A DNA stretch of 40,733 bases from an uncultured Chloroflexota bacterium (GTDB taxonomy: Bacteria; Chloroflexota; Anaerolineae; Aggregatilineales; Phototrophicaceae): positions 1 through 40,733 of the forward strand of contig CAIPFY010000381.1 in NCBI GenBank assembly GCA_903864435.1, read 5' to 3'. The translations under genes and the position numbers were made by a program. This document shows, piece after piece, positions 1 to 7,079 of this stretch (positions are counted from its first letter, which is position 1; every line of letters begins with the position of its first letter). The notes beneath the pieces were generated by a model. It made no database searches and was not told where the DNA came from. It saw nothing but the letters and a program-made list of their open reading frames with translations.

Positions 1-69
1 CCATGTCCAAGGCTGGCGGCGGCTCAACGCAGCAGCGGCACGCCAAACCGGATTGGTTTTGGTCGTCAT
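1..69 (-). CDS. Start of a second ABC exporter half-transporter (partial)
   Basis: Only the first 23 codons lie inside the window, beginning MTTKTNPVWRAAAALSRRQP and running off the left edge. Its ATG overlaps the TGA of the upstream ABC gene in an ATGA arrangement, so the two are translationally coupled. Tandem ABC half-transporter genes of this kind usually encode heterodimeric type IV exporters, so this is most likely the partner subunit. That identity is inferred from position, because no conserved domain is visible in so short a piece. Confidence 0.6.
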   Translation of the reverse strand, partial: MTTKTNPVWRAAAALSRRQPWTW

Positions 70-1838
70 GAGGACAGCGCTCCTTCGCCCACTTGTAAAA
101 GCTGGTGAAAACGAGAGTCGGGATTATCTGCCAATTGCTGGCGTTCGCCGTACTCCAGAACGCGGCTGTTTTCCAGCAGCAGGATTTTGTCGGCACGGTT
201 GAGGGTCGCCAGACGATGCGCGATAATGATGGCGGTGCGTCCCTTGAGCAGTTTATCCATCGTGCGTTCGATGCGGGCTTCGGTGGTGGGGTCGAGCCGG
301 GAGGAGGCTTCGTCCAGAATGATGAGGTCAGGTTGGCGCAGCAGCGTACGCGCAAAGGCAAGCAGTTGACCCTCACCCGCAGACAGATTGCGTCCCCCAG
401 CCTCTAGCACTGTGTCCAGACCCGCACTCAAACTCGCCAGCCACTCGCCTAACTCGACTTCTTGCAGCGCCGACAGCATATCCGTGTCGCTGATATGCTC
501 TTGAAAGAAGGTGAGGTTTTCGCGAATTGTGCCTTCAAAAAGCTGTACGTCCTGTGTCACCAGCGCCACCCGCCGCCGCAGCGCACGGATAGGCACACGA
601 TGAACAGCAACCCCGTTGAGGCGGATACTGCCCCGCTGGATGTCGTACAGCCGGAACAGCAGGCGCGCAATCGAGGTTTTGCCGCTGCCTGTTCGCCCGA
701 CAATGCCCAGGACTTCTTGAGGCTGTAGCGAAAAGGTCACATCGTCCAGAACGGCGTTGTCCGGTTGGTAAGCAAACTGCACATGGTCGAAGTCAAGGGA
801 CAGAGCGCCTGCCGGGATGGTCTCGGCTGTATCGGGCGCAGGGTCTTGTATGGCGCTGGTTATGCTGAGAAGCTCGTCTATCCGGGACAGACTTGCGCCC
901 ATATTTTGCAGGCTTTCCACCTGCTCTGTCAGCGTCCTGAGGGGAAAGTTGAGCAGGGTCATATAGCTCATAATCAGATAGACCCCGCCTAGCGTAATCG
1001 CTCCGGCGCTAAACAGGAAGTAGCCAGCGATAAAGGCGGTCGCAAAGCCAATCGTGAGAATGATCCCGGCGGTGGAATTCAGGAGCGACTGGAAGAGGAT
1101 GAGGCGCTGCCAGCGGCTTCGGATGCGCGCCTGCTGCCGGAACAAACCATAGGTCACGTAGTCGGCTGCGCCGCTGGAACGCAGGTCTTCCGTTCCTGCC
1201 AGCCGTTCTTCCAGAAATCCGGAAAGCTGAGTGTTGGCTTCGCGCAGGGCTTTGTGGGGATTCACAGCAATGTTGCGCACCCGGTACAAGACCAGCAGTG
1301 CGCCCACTGTATACAGGGCAAACAGCAGACCAACACCGCTGTTCTGGATAAACAGCACCGCGAGAATGCCGATGGTCAGCAGCAGACTCCCCATCACGTG
1401 AATAAAGAACTGCGAAAAGAAATTCGCCAGCAGCGACACATCGCTATCCAGCCGTTCAATCAGCGCGCCGGGAGTCATGGTCAGGTAAAAGCGGGCATCG
1501 AGGTTCAGGCAGTGTTCCATGAGGTCGGAGCGCAGTTCGTTGGTCGCCGACCACGCGACGGTTTCGCCGAGGAAGGTCGCGCCAATGGACACGATCTGCT
1601 GGACAATCGCCAGCCCGATAAAGGCCAGCGCCACCAGTACCAATTTTTCGCCTGTTGGGTCGTTTAAGCCGGTGGGCGCGCCCGTAGCCGTGTCAATGAC
1701 GATGCGCGTGAACTGGGGGATGGCGAGTTGCAGGCCAATCTCGCCAAACAGCAGCACGGCCAAGCCAAAAACACGCCAGCGCTGCGTCCGTAAGTAGCGC
1801 CGCAGCAGTGCAAGGTAACGGTAGAGGGGAATGTGCAA
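66..1838 (-). CDS. ABC exporter, fused permease and ATPase half-transporter
   Basis: MsbA/BmrA-like half-transporter of about 590 residues. An N-terminal six-helix membrane domain (about residues 20-300) precedes a nucleotide-binding domain. The Walker A motif GRTGSGKTS lies near residue 382, the signature is LSAGE near 485, Walker B is LIILDE with its catalytic glutamate near 505-510, and the switch histidine sits in IIAHRL near 541, so this ATPase site looks competent. It probably pairs with the protein whose gene starts 3 bp inside its stop. I chose the TTG at 1838 because a GAGG lies 8 bases upstream and the membrane domain begins directly after it. The frame stays open to 2129, but that extension is rich in His, Pro and Arg, resembles no exporter, and overlaps a divergent ORF. 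The substrate (lipid, drug or peptide) cannot be told. Confidence 0.9.
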   Translation of the reverse strand: MHIPLYRYLALLRRYLRTQRWRVFGLAVLLFGEIGLQLAIPQFTRIVIDTATGAPTGLNDPTGEKLVLVALAFIGLAIVQQIVSIGATFLGETVAWSATNELRSDLMEHCLNLDARFYLTMTPGALIERLDSDVSLLANFFSQFFIHVMGSLLLTIGILAVLFIQNSGVGLLFALYTVGALLVLYRVRNIAVNPHKALREANTQLSGFLEERLAGTEDLRSSGAADYVTYGLFRQQARIRSRWQRLILFQSLLNSTAGIILTIGFATAFIAGYFLFSAGAITLGGVYLIMSYMTLLNFPLRTLTEQVESLQNMGASLSRIDELLSITSAIQDPAPDTAETIPAGALSLDFDHVQFAYQPDNAVLDDVTFSLQPQEVLGIVGRTGSGKTSIARLLFRLYDIQRGSIRLNGVAVHRVPIRALRRRVALVTQDVQLFEGTIRENLTFFQEHISDTDMLSALQEVELGEWLASLSAGLDTVLEAGGRNLSAGEGQLLAFARTLLRQPDLIILDEASSRLDPTTEARIERTMDKLLKGRTAIIIAHRLATLNRADKILLLENSRVLEYGERQQLADNPDSRFHQLLQVGEGALSS

Positions 1839-1895
1839 GAGGTTGTCCTCACATGAGGGCTGGGGTCCAGCTAACGATACCGCCTTATGGCTTAG

Positions 1896-2186
1896 ATGAA
1901 AATCCCCTATGTGGAGGATGTCGTCACAGGCTGGAAGGTGGTGGATGTGCATACCCGTCAGATGATTCTCACGCTGGCGGATTTCTTCGCGGGTGAATCT
2001 GTTGCGCTGCTGGCGGATATTCCCGGTCACGGGTTGGTGCGCGGGATCCATGAACGGGTGGGCGTGGGACTGTACACGGTGGAATTTGCGAATGCCAGCG
2101 GTAGCTTGCCTTTGCGGTTGACCCTGCACGCCGGACAGATGCTACTGCTCCAGTGGCATCCTGATGCTTCGCGGCAAACGGCATAA
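1896..2186 (+). CDS. Small hypothetical protein, 96 aa
   Basis: An ORF divergent from the ABC exporter gene, 57 bp from that gene's TTG start. The predicted product begins MKIPYVEDVVTGWKVVDVHT and reads like a genuine soluble protein: alternating hydrophobic positions suggest a small beta-rich fold, with no signal peptide and no membrane segment. I do not recognise the family. There is no convincing Shine-Dalgarno sequence before the ATG, which lowers confidence. The same DNA is open on the other strand as an N-terminal extension of the ABC gene; the composition of the two readings favours the plus-strand one. Confidence 0.5.
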   Translation: MKIPYVEDVVTGWKVVDVHTRQMILTLADFFAGESVALLADIPGHGLVRGIHERVGVGLYTVEFANASGSLPLRLTLHAGQMLLLQWHPDASRQTA

Positions 2187-2203
2187 AGGTTGCACAGGTG
2201 GAG

Positions 2204-2387
2204 TCCCCTATCCCCCGACCCCTCAGCCCCATACATGGGGCAAGGGGGGGAAGCGGGGATGTTTCGTAGGGACACGGTGCGAGCCGTGTCCGGCTGTCTC
2301 GCCTAAAAACAAAAGGACACAACCTGCGTTGTGTCCCTACGAATCTGTGTGTTGCTTCCCTCTTGTTCCCTGTAATGGGATAGGGGA
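2204..2387. repeat. Nested palindromic element, MITE/REP-like
   Basis: An 11-bp inverted repeat, TCCCCTATCCC at 2204-2214 and its complement at 2377-2387, encloses an inner 81-bp unit bounded by a perfect 13-bp inverted repeat (2263-2275 TTCGTAGGGACAC and 2331-2343). Inside the inner unit each end folds into its own 8-bp hairpin with a 6-base loop: 2270-2277 with 2284-2291, and 2315-2322 with 2329-2336. The two hairpins are related in sequence (GGACACGG and GGACACAA). There is no coding capacity. The structure resembles non-autonomous mobile or REP-type intergenic elements. It fills the gene-free interval between a small ORF and a convergent gene. Only one copy is visible in this window. Confidence 0.7.
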
Positions 2388-2396
2388 TTTCTTGCC

Positions 2397-3638
2397 CTAA
2401 TTGTCGAACCGCCCCGTATTTTTCTCGTGGGCATCAACGACCATTTTCGCCTGCATGCGGACGGGCGTGTGTTCCATCAGCCATGCTTCGGTGCGGGCGG
2501 CGATTTCTTCCGGTGTTTCTTTGTAGCCGTAGGTTTGCAGCAAGACAGGTGTCCACTTTTTGCCCCAGCGAATGTGGAAGTTCTCGTCGCTCCAGTCGTA
2601 GCTGACCGCCGCCGCCGAGATGTCGTCCTCGATCTCCTCCCAGTGTTCGCGGTTGGCGCTCTTTTCCGGCATCCCGTTGGGTTCGATGACGGTGGTCAGG
2701 AGCGCGTACTGATCCACAGCGGGCAGAGTCATCATGACGTTGTAAATCTGGACGACCTGCGGGATGTTCTCGACCTTCAGGCCGAGCTGCTGCACGCGAA
2801 TCTGCCCTAGCTGGCTGTGGCGGATTTCGTCCCACAGATGGCGCGACACGTTGTACTGGTATTCCCACGTCATTTCGGGGGTCATCCACAGGATCGAACC
2901 CAGCGTTTCGGCAGCCGTCATCTCGTTGACGTAGTGCTTGAAGCGCCACAGACGATGGGCTTCGGGATTCTGCTTGCGATCCGGCTCAAAATCAACCGAG
3001 GGGTCGAAGATCGGCCAGCTTTTCACGCGCTGGCATTCTTTCCAGGGGAGGAGCAGGGGACGCGGCGCGGGTGCAACGGGTTCGGCAACCGGCGTTGCGG
3101 TGCCGGTAACGCCACCATCGGCGGTCAGTAGCCCCGCGAGGTAGTCCCGCCACGCTTCCCAACCCGGATAGTCCTTCTCGATGCCTGCGAAGAACTTCTC
3201 GGCCCATGCCACCTGCCGTTCCACCGCCGGCAGCACCTTCTCGGTGATTTTCACGGTGGGGCGGTCAAAATCGCTCCATGTGACTTCGGGGTGATTGCGG
3301 TAGGCTTCTAGCAGCCCTTTCTTGATGACCAGATACACGGTGGCGATGACTTCCGCCGAATTCTGGGCGTAGTCCAGTTCCTGCACCAGTTTCTTGAGGC
3401 GCGGGCTGATGCCGCGTTCCGGTTGGTAGCAGCGCAGTTCGCGCAGACGGCTGTAGAGCAAGTCAGCCGAATCGCCGCTTTCCCAGATGTGCAGGCCGAA
3501 CTCGTTTTTGGCTTCCCATTCCGGCACGCCCGGCAACCAGCCCGAAAGCGTCCGCATGCAGGCGCGTTCGAGGAAGGCATATCGCTTCAGATATTCAGTG
3601 TTTTGTTCGATGTTGATATGCGATTTTTCGACAGGCAT
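2397..3638 (-). CDS. Putative ferritin-like protein at the end of a sugar transport operon
   Basis: A 413-residue soluble protein without signal peptide, apparently built of two helical halves joined by a Pro/Ala-rich linker at about residues 178-198. The second half carries Glu244 in an AAETL context followed by DEIRH (270-274), the E...ExxH pattern of ferritin-like di-iron carboxylate proteins. The first half has a matching amphipathic helical layout (SAEVIATVYL near 94-103, VERQVAWAEKF near 139-149) with a less clear metal set. The ATG at 3638 has GGAG 7 bases upstream. It lies 24 bp after the ABC permease gene and is probably the last gene of that operon. I infer a ferritin-like fold, possibly an oxidase or oxygenase acting on an imported compound; metal binding and reaction are unproven. 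Confidence 0.55.
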   Translation of the reverse strand: MPVEKSHINIEQNTEYLKRYAFLERACMRTLSGWLPGVPEWEAKNEFGLHIWESGDSADLLYSRLRELRCYQPERGISPRLKKLVQELDYAQNSAEVIATVYLVIKKGLLEAYRNHPEVTWSDFDRPTVKITEKVLPAVERQVAWAEKFFAGIEKDYPGWEAWRDYLAGLLTADGGVTGTATPVAEPVAPAPRPLLLPWKECQRVKSWPIFDPSVDFEPDRKQNPEAHRLWRFKHYVNEMTAAETLGSILWMTPEMTWEYQYNVSRHLWDEIRHSQLGQIRVQQLGLKVENIPQVVQIYNVMMTLPAVDQYALLTTVIEPNGMPEKSANREHWEEIEDDISAAAVSYDWSDENFHIRWGKKWTPVLLQTYGYKETPEEIAARTEAWLMEHTPVRMQAKMVVDAHEKNTGRFDN

Positions 3639-3662
3639 TGTTCCACTCCCACTCCCATTCCC

Positions 3663-4556
3663 TTACTTAATTGCACCGCGTGAAAGGCCAGCAATAATCA
3701 ACCGCTGACCGAGGAGGATAATCATCAGCACGGGGATAATCATGAGGATGCTCAGGGCGCTCATCATGTCCCACGGTTTGGTGTAGGTCGAACCCGGATC
3801 GGTCAATTCGGTCAGGCCGACGCTCAGGGTTTTGGTGTCTACATTATGGGCGAAAACCAGAGGGTAAAGCAATTCGTTCCAGCTAATGATGAAATTAATC
3901 AGGAACATGGTGAACAGCGCCGGACGGATGAGGGGCAGCACCACCCGCAGGATGATCTGCCATGTGGTCGCGCCGTCAATGTAGGCGGCTTCTTCCACTT
4001 CGGCGGGAACCTGCTTGATGAACGACACCAGCGTCATGATAGTATAGGGCAAGACGAGGCTGCTCATGAGTATGATTAACCCGTGATGGGTGCTAATCAT
4101 CTTGAAGGTTTTGAGCGTTTCGAACATGGGCACAAGCACCGCGATCTGCGGCAGGGCTACCGAGAGGATGAGCGCCAGATAGACAATGTTGCTGCCGGGG
4201 AACTTGATCCGTGCCAGCGCATAGGCCGCCATACTGGCTGCCACTACCGATAGCGCCGAGGAGCCGGTGGCGAAGATTAGCGAGTTCCGGTAGTAGGTGA
4301 AGAATGGGACGGAATCGATCATGCGGGCGTAGCTATCCAGCGTGGGGGTGCTGGGCCAGTAACGGGGCGGCATTTCAAACAATTCGGTGGATGGCATGAT
4401 GGACGACACGAACACGAAGTAGAAGGGCGCACAGACGATGACCACGAAGATGGCGAAGCAGACGTATACCAAGATGGTCTGGGCGTAACGCTGCACAAAG
4501 CCGCTGGTGGACGGAGCAGCCTGTTCACGCGAGGGGATTACAGCCGAGGTGGTCAT
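3663..4556 (-). CDS. Carbohydrate ABC transporter permease, MalG/UgpE type (CUT1)
   Basis: Inner-membrane permease of 297 residues with about six transmembrane segments. The cytoplasmic EAA loop, which docks the ATPase, is seen at about residues 189-208 (EEAAYIDGATTWQI followed by LPL). Length and the short N-terminal tail before the first helix fit the second permease of CUT1 oligosaccharide importers. The ATG at 4556 is preceded by AGGA at good spacing and lies 12 bp after the stop of the partner permease. With that partner and the binding protein it makes the membrane part of a high-affinity sugar importer. No ATPase gene accompanies it, so it probably uses a shared MsmX/UgpC-type ATPase encoded elsewhere. 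Confidence 0.93.
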   Translation of the reverse strand: MTTSAVIPSREQAAPSTSGFVQRYAQTILVYVCFAIFVVIVCAPFYFVFVSSIMPSTELFEMPPRYWPSTPTLDSYARMIDSVPFFTYYRNSLIFATGSSALSVVAASMAAYALARIKFPGSNIVYLALILSVALPQIAVLVPMFETLKTFKMISTHHGLIILMSSLVLPYTIMTLVSFIKQVPAEVEEAAYIDGATTWQIILRVVLPLIRPALFTMFLINFIISWNELLYPLVFAHNVDTKTLSVGLTELTDPGSTYTKPWDMMSALSILMIIPVLMIILLGQRLIIAGLSRGAIK

Positions 4557-4568
4557 GCTTTCCTGCTT

Positions 4569-5495
4569 TCACTCGGACACATCGAAGCGGCGGAACAGAT
4601 ACAGCCCGATCGCGCCGACAATGGCGACGATGGCAACCAGCACCATGCCGATTGAAGCCGCATAGCCGTAGTTGAGCGAGTTGCTTTCGAGGTAGATTTT
4701 CTGCGCGATCACGGTGGTCGAGAAACCGGGGCCGCCACCCGTCATCAGGAAGGGGAGGTCGAACACCGCCAGTTGCCACACCACCATGAACATGCTGGTG
4801 GTGATGATGATGGGCATGACCATAGGGATGGTGATATAGCGCAGCGACGTGAACCAGTTCGCGCCATCCACGCGGGCGGCTTCGTACAAGTCCTGCGAGA
4901 TTCCCTGTAGACCCGCCAGCAGTACCAGCGCGACAAACGGCGTGCTTTTCCACACTGCCACCGAGATGACCGCGATTTTGGCGTTGGTGGGGTTAATCAG
5001 CCATTTCATTTCTAAGCCCACGTGCCGCAGCAGATCGGGGATCATGCCGAACTGATCGTCGAACATCCAGCGGAAGCCGAGCGCCACAATGACCATCGGG
5101 ATCGCCCACGGGACGAGGACGAGGGTGCGCGACAGCCCGCGAAAGCGGAAGGGGGCATCCAGCAAATGGGCGACGGCGAGGCCGAGCGTGATTTGAAGGA
5201 AGGTCGCCACCACCACGAAGGTCAGCGTGAAGCCGATGCTGGCGCGGACAACCGGATCGTTGGCGATGCGCTGGAAATTGCCGAGTCCGACGAACACGGG
5301 GCCTGTTGCGCCATCGAAGGCCGGGTTGAAGCGGTGCAGGCTGAGATAGGCGGTCTGGACGAAGGGGTAGAAGGCTGTGAAGACGCGCAGGGCTAAGGCC
5401 GGAATCAGCAAGATCACGGCGACCACATAGGTGCGCTGGCGGAAGGTTAACCCCTTGAAAGACTTTCGAGCAGGCGTGCGAGATAGAGTACTCAT
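4569..5495 (-). CDS. Carbohydrate ABC transporter permease, MalF/UgpA type (CUT1)
   Basis: Inner-membrane permease of about 308 residues with six predicted membrane segments and the EAA loop at about residues 205-223 (YEAARVDGANWFTSLRYI). It forms the permease heterodimer with the product of the next gene. I chose the ATG at 5495. A TTG two codons upstream (5501) is also possible, since a GAAG stands 5 bases before the TTG and 11 before the ATG. It follows the binding-protein gene after a 130 bp gap containing a strong hairpin, which could lower permease expression relative to the binding protein. Confidence 0.93.
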   Translation of the reverse strand: MSTLSRTPARKSFKGLTFRQRTYVVAVILLIPALALRVFTAFYPFVQTAYLSLHRFNPAFDGATGPVFVGLGNFQRIANDPVVRASIGFTLTFVVVATFLQITLGLAVAHLLDAPFRFRGLSRTLVLVPWAIPMVIVALGFRWMFDDQFGMIPDLLRHVGLEMKWLINPTNAKIAVISVAVWKSTPFVALVLLAGLQGISQDLYEAARVDGANWFTSLRYITIPMVMPIIITTSMFMVVWQLAVFDLPFLMTGGGPGFSTTVIAQKIYLESNSLNYGYAASIGMVLVAIVAIVGAIGLYLFRRFDVSE

Positions 5496-5561
5496 GGGCA
5501 ATTCAACTTCAGATTAATCTGATAACCATTTCGCAAAGAAAGGGATTTTTGGAGTACTGTA

Positions 5562-5600
5562 CCCGGAATAGTCCGGGGCGGATGCAGCGCACCCGCCCCG
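5562..5600 (-). terminator. Hairpin between binding protein and permeases, possible attenuator
   Basis: In the transcript of the transport operon a 12-bp stem (5574-5585 with 5589-5600, one G-U pair, 3-base loop) lies just after the binding-protein stop codon. A second stem (5562-5567 with 5572-5577, 4-base loop) shares four bases with it, so the two cannot form together. No U-run follows, so read-through into the permease genes is expected. Intercistronic hairpins in this position commonly stabilise the upstream mRNA and keep the binding protein in excess. That role is inferred here. Confidence 0.5.
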
Positions 5601-5625
5601 AAACATTGAGTCTGTTCTGTGCTGA

Positions 5626-6948
5626 CTAGGTTCCCAGCGCGGCGATCTGTTCCTGTCCGTACTTGATGGTATCGGCCAGCGAAAGCTGGTTGGTCAGGAA
5701 TTGCGAAGCGGCATCGTCCACGACGGTCTGTGCTTCGGCAACACGCGCATGGAACGGACGGGCGGCGGGGACACCCGCAGCCGCGTAAGCGCCCATTGCG
5801 GTGAGGACGGCGTTTTCCTTGCCAGCGAACGCATCCAGAATGGATTTGCGCGGCATGATGAACCACGACTGGCCTTCCGCCAGCTTGGGCGCGATTTCGA
5901 CGGAGGTCAGGTACTTAATCAGTTCCTTCGCGCCGTCCATGTTGGGGGCGAATTTCGGAACCGAGAAGCCCCAGCCGCCCCACCACGCCTTGCTACCGGC
6001 TGCGCCAGCGGGCGGCAGTTCGATAGCGAGTTTTTCGGGAGCGAACCACGCGGTATCCCCTTCGGCAACGCTCTGGAAGAACGGCCACTGACGCATGACG
6101 GCCACCTTGTCGCTCATATAGAGCTGGTTCTGGGCGGTGTAGTCCTGATTCAGCGCATCTTCCGGGAAAATCTTGTGGGTGTAGATCATGTCGTACAGGA
6201 ATTGCAGGGCTTCGGCGGTGGCTTCGTCGAAGGCGAACACATCGCCGCCGGACTGCGCCGTGAGATACGCCACGTACACATACAGGAGCGCCGGCTTGAT
6301 GAGCGCGTCGGTGGTTCCCCACACGCCGTTGGCGGGGTCTGCGAGTTCCTTGCCGACGTTGACCAGTTCTTCCCATGTGGCCGGTGACTTCAGACCCTTC
6401 GAGTCCAACCAGTCCTTGCGGGTGAAGAAGTAGCCGATGGCAAATTCGTGCGGGATGCGATAACGCTGCCCGTCGAAGCTGTGGAATTTCTCGATCTGGC
6501 TGCCGAAGCTCTCCGGGAAGTCGTCCCAAGTTTCTTGCGGGATGATGTCGGTGAGGGGTTCGATGTAGCCGGCACGAATGAAGGTGGGCGAGTCATCGTC
6601 GGCATCGCTGATGACATCCACCGCGCTCTCGCCAGAAGCGAAGCTCGGTCCGTATTTGGTGAGCATGTCTGTACCGCTGGCGGGGCCGCCTTCAAGCTGT
6701 ACAGTCAAGCCAGTGCTGGCCTCGAAATCCGGCAGCACGGCCTTGATGGCATCATGGGCAAATTCCTGAATGGCAAGAACAACGGTCTTATTGTTCTGGA
6801 TGAGCGCGGGTGCATAAATGCCCTGAGTGAGGAAGCGACCGGGGGTGGCCGCAGCCAGTGCAGCTGCGATGCTCCCCGCTGAACCTTTGAGGAATGTCCG
6901 GCGGGTCATCCCTCGGCTAAAGAGAGTCTTTTTCTGTTTGCTGTCCAT
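5626..6948 (-). CDS. Extracellular sugar-binding protein of a CUT1 ABC importer
   Basis: Family 1 extracellular solute-binding protein of 440 residues. The N-terminus has a twin-arginine signal (TRRTFLKG, residues 15-22) followed by an Ala-rich hydrophobic stretch, so it is probably exported folded by Tat. The body matches the MalE/UgpB fold: an early GPASGTDMLTKYG-like segment, a central DWLDSKGLKSPATWEEL segment typical of sugar binders, and KAWWGGWGFSVPK near residue 315. The ATG at 6948 has AGGAG 8 bases upstream. It is the first gene of the leftward transport operon, with a good sigma-70 type promoter near 7029-7058 and a likely repressor site downstream of it. Next to an alpha-mannosidase, the ligand may be a mannoside or manno-oligosaccharide; the sequence does not show the ligand directly. 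Confidence 0.92.
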   Translation of the reverse strand: MDSKQKKTLFSRGMTRRTFLKGSAGSIAAALAAATPGRFLTQGIYAPALIQNNKTVVLAIQEFAHDAIKAVLPDFEASTGLTVQLEGGPASGTDMLTKYGPSFASGESAVDVISDADDDSPTFIRAGYIEPLTDIIPQETWDDFPESFGSQIEKFHSFDGQRYRIPHEFAIGYFFTRKDWLDSKGLKSPATWEELVNVGKELADPANGVWGTTDALIKPALLYVYVAYLTAQSGGDVFAFDEATAEALQFLYDMIYTHKIFPEDALNQDYTAQNQLYMSDKVAVMRQWPFFQSVAEGDTAWFAPEKLAIELPPAGAAGSKAWWGGWGFSVPKFAPNMDGAKELIKYLTSVEIAPKLAEGQSWFIMPRKSILDAFAGKENAVLTAMGAYAAAGVPAARPFHARVAEAQTVVDDAASQFLTNQLSLADTIKYGQEQIAALGT

Positions 6949-7005
6949 TCAATTCGCTCCTGTGCTAAATAATGGTCAATACTTGCGTTCGGTGCTATCA
7001 TCATG

Positions 7006-7021
7006 AATGGTATAGACAAGT
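7006..7021. promoter_or_regulatory. Probable operator of the local GntR-type regulator (site 1)
   Basis: AATGGTATAGACAAGT lies about 10 bases past the predicted -10 box of the transport operon, where bound repressor would block transcription. The core GGTATAGAC recurs, inverted, at 9817-9825 upstream of the regulator gene. From memory it also resembles the dre sites bound by GntR/HutC regulators such as Bacillus NagR. Regulation of both operons by the 9854-10948 product is inferred. Confidence 0.55.
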
Positions 7022-7028
7022 CAAGTCA

Positions 7029-7058
7029 AATATATAATCATTTTGCTGCTTTTGTCAA
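7029..7058 (-). promoter_or_regulatory. Sigma-70 type promoter of the sugar transport operon
   Basis: On the minus strand TTGACA (7058-7053) and TATATT (7034-7029) are separated by 18 bases. A start point near 7022 would put an operator-like sequence right at or after the first transcribed base and give a leader of about 70 bases before the ATG at 6948. A perfect TATAAT on the plus strand (7033-7038) overlaps it and could be the -10 box for the divergent mannosidase gene, though no good plus-strand -35 box is visible. Confidence 0.6.
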
Positions 7059-7079
7059 ACAGCGAAGAAGGATTAGGAC

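Noticed and set aside
1839-2129. N-terminal extension of the ABC exporter up to an upstream start
   Set aside because: The extension is His/Pro/Arg-rich, unlike exporter N-termini, and a TTG with a good ribosome-binding site lies just before the membrane domain.
7021-7030. Short direct repeat (CAAGT twice) near the divergent promoters
   Set aside because: Two copies of five bases in an AT-rich promoter are not enough to call a repeat or binding site.
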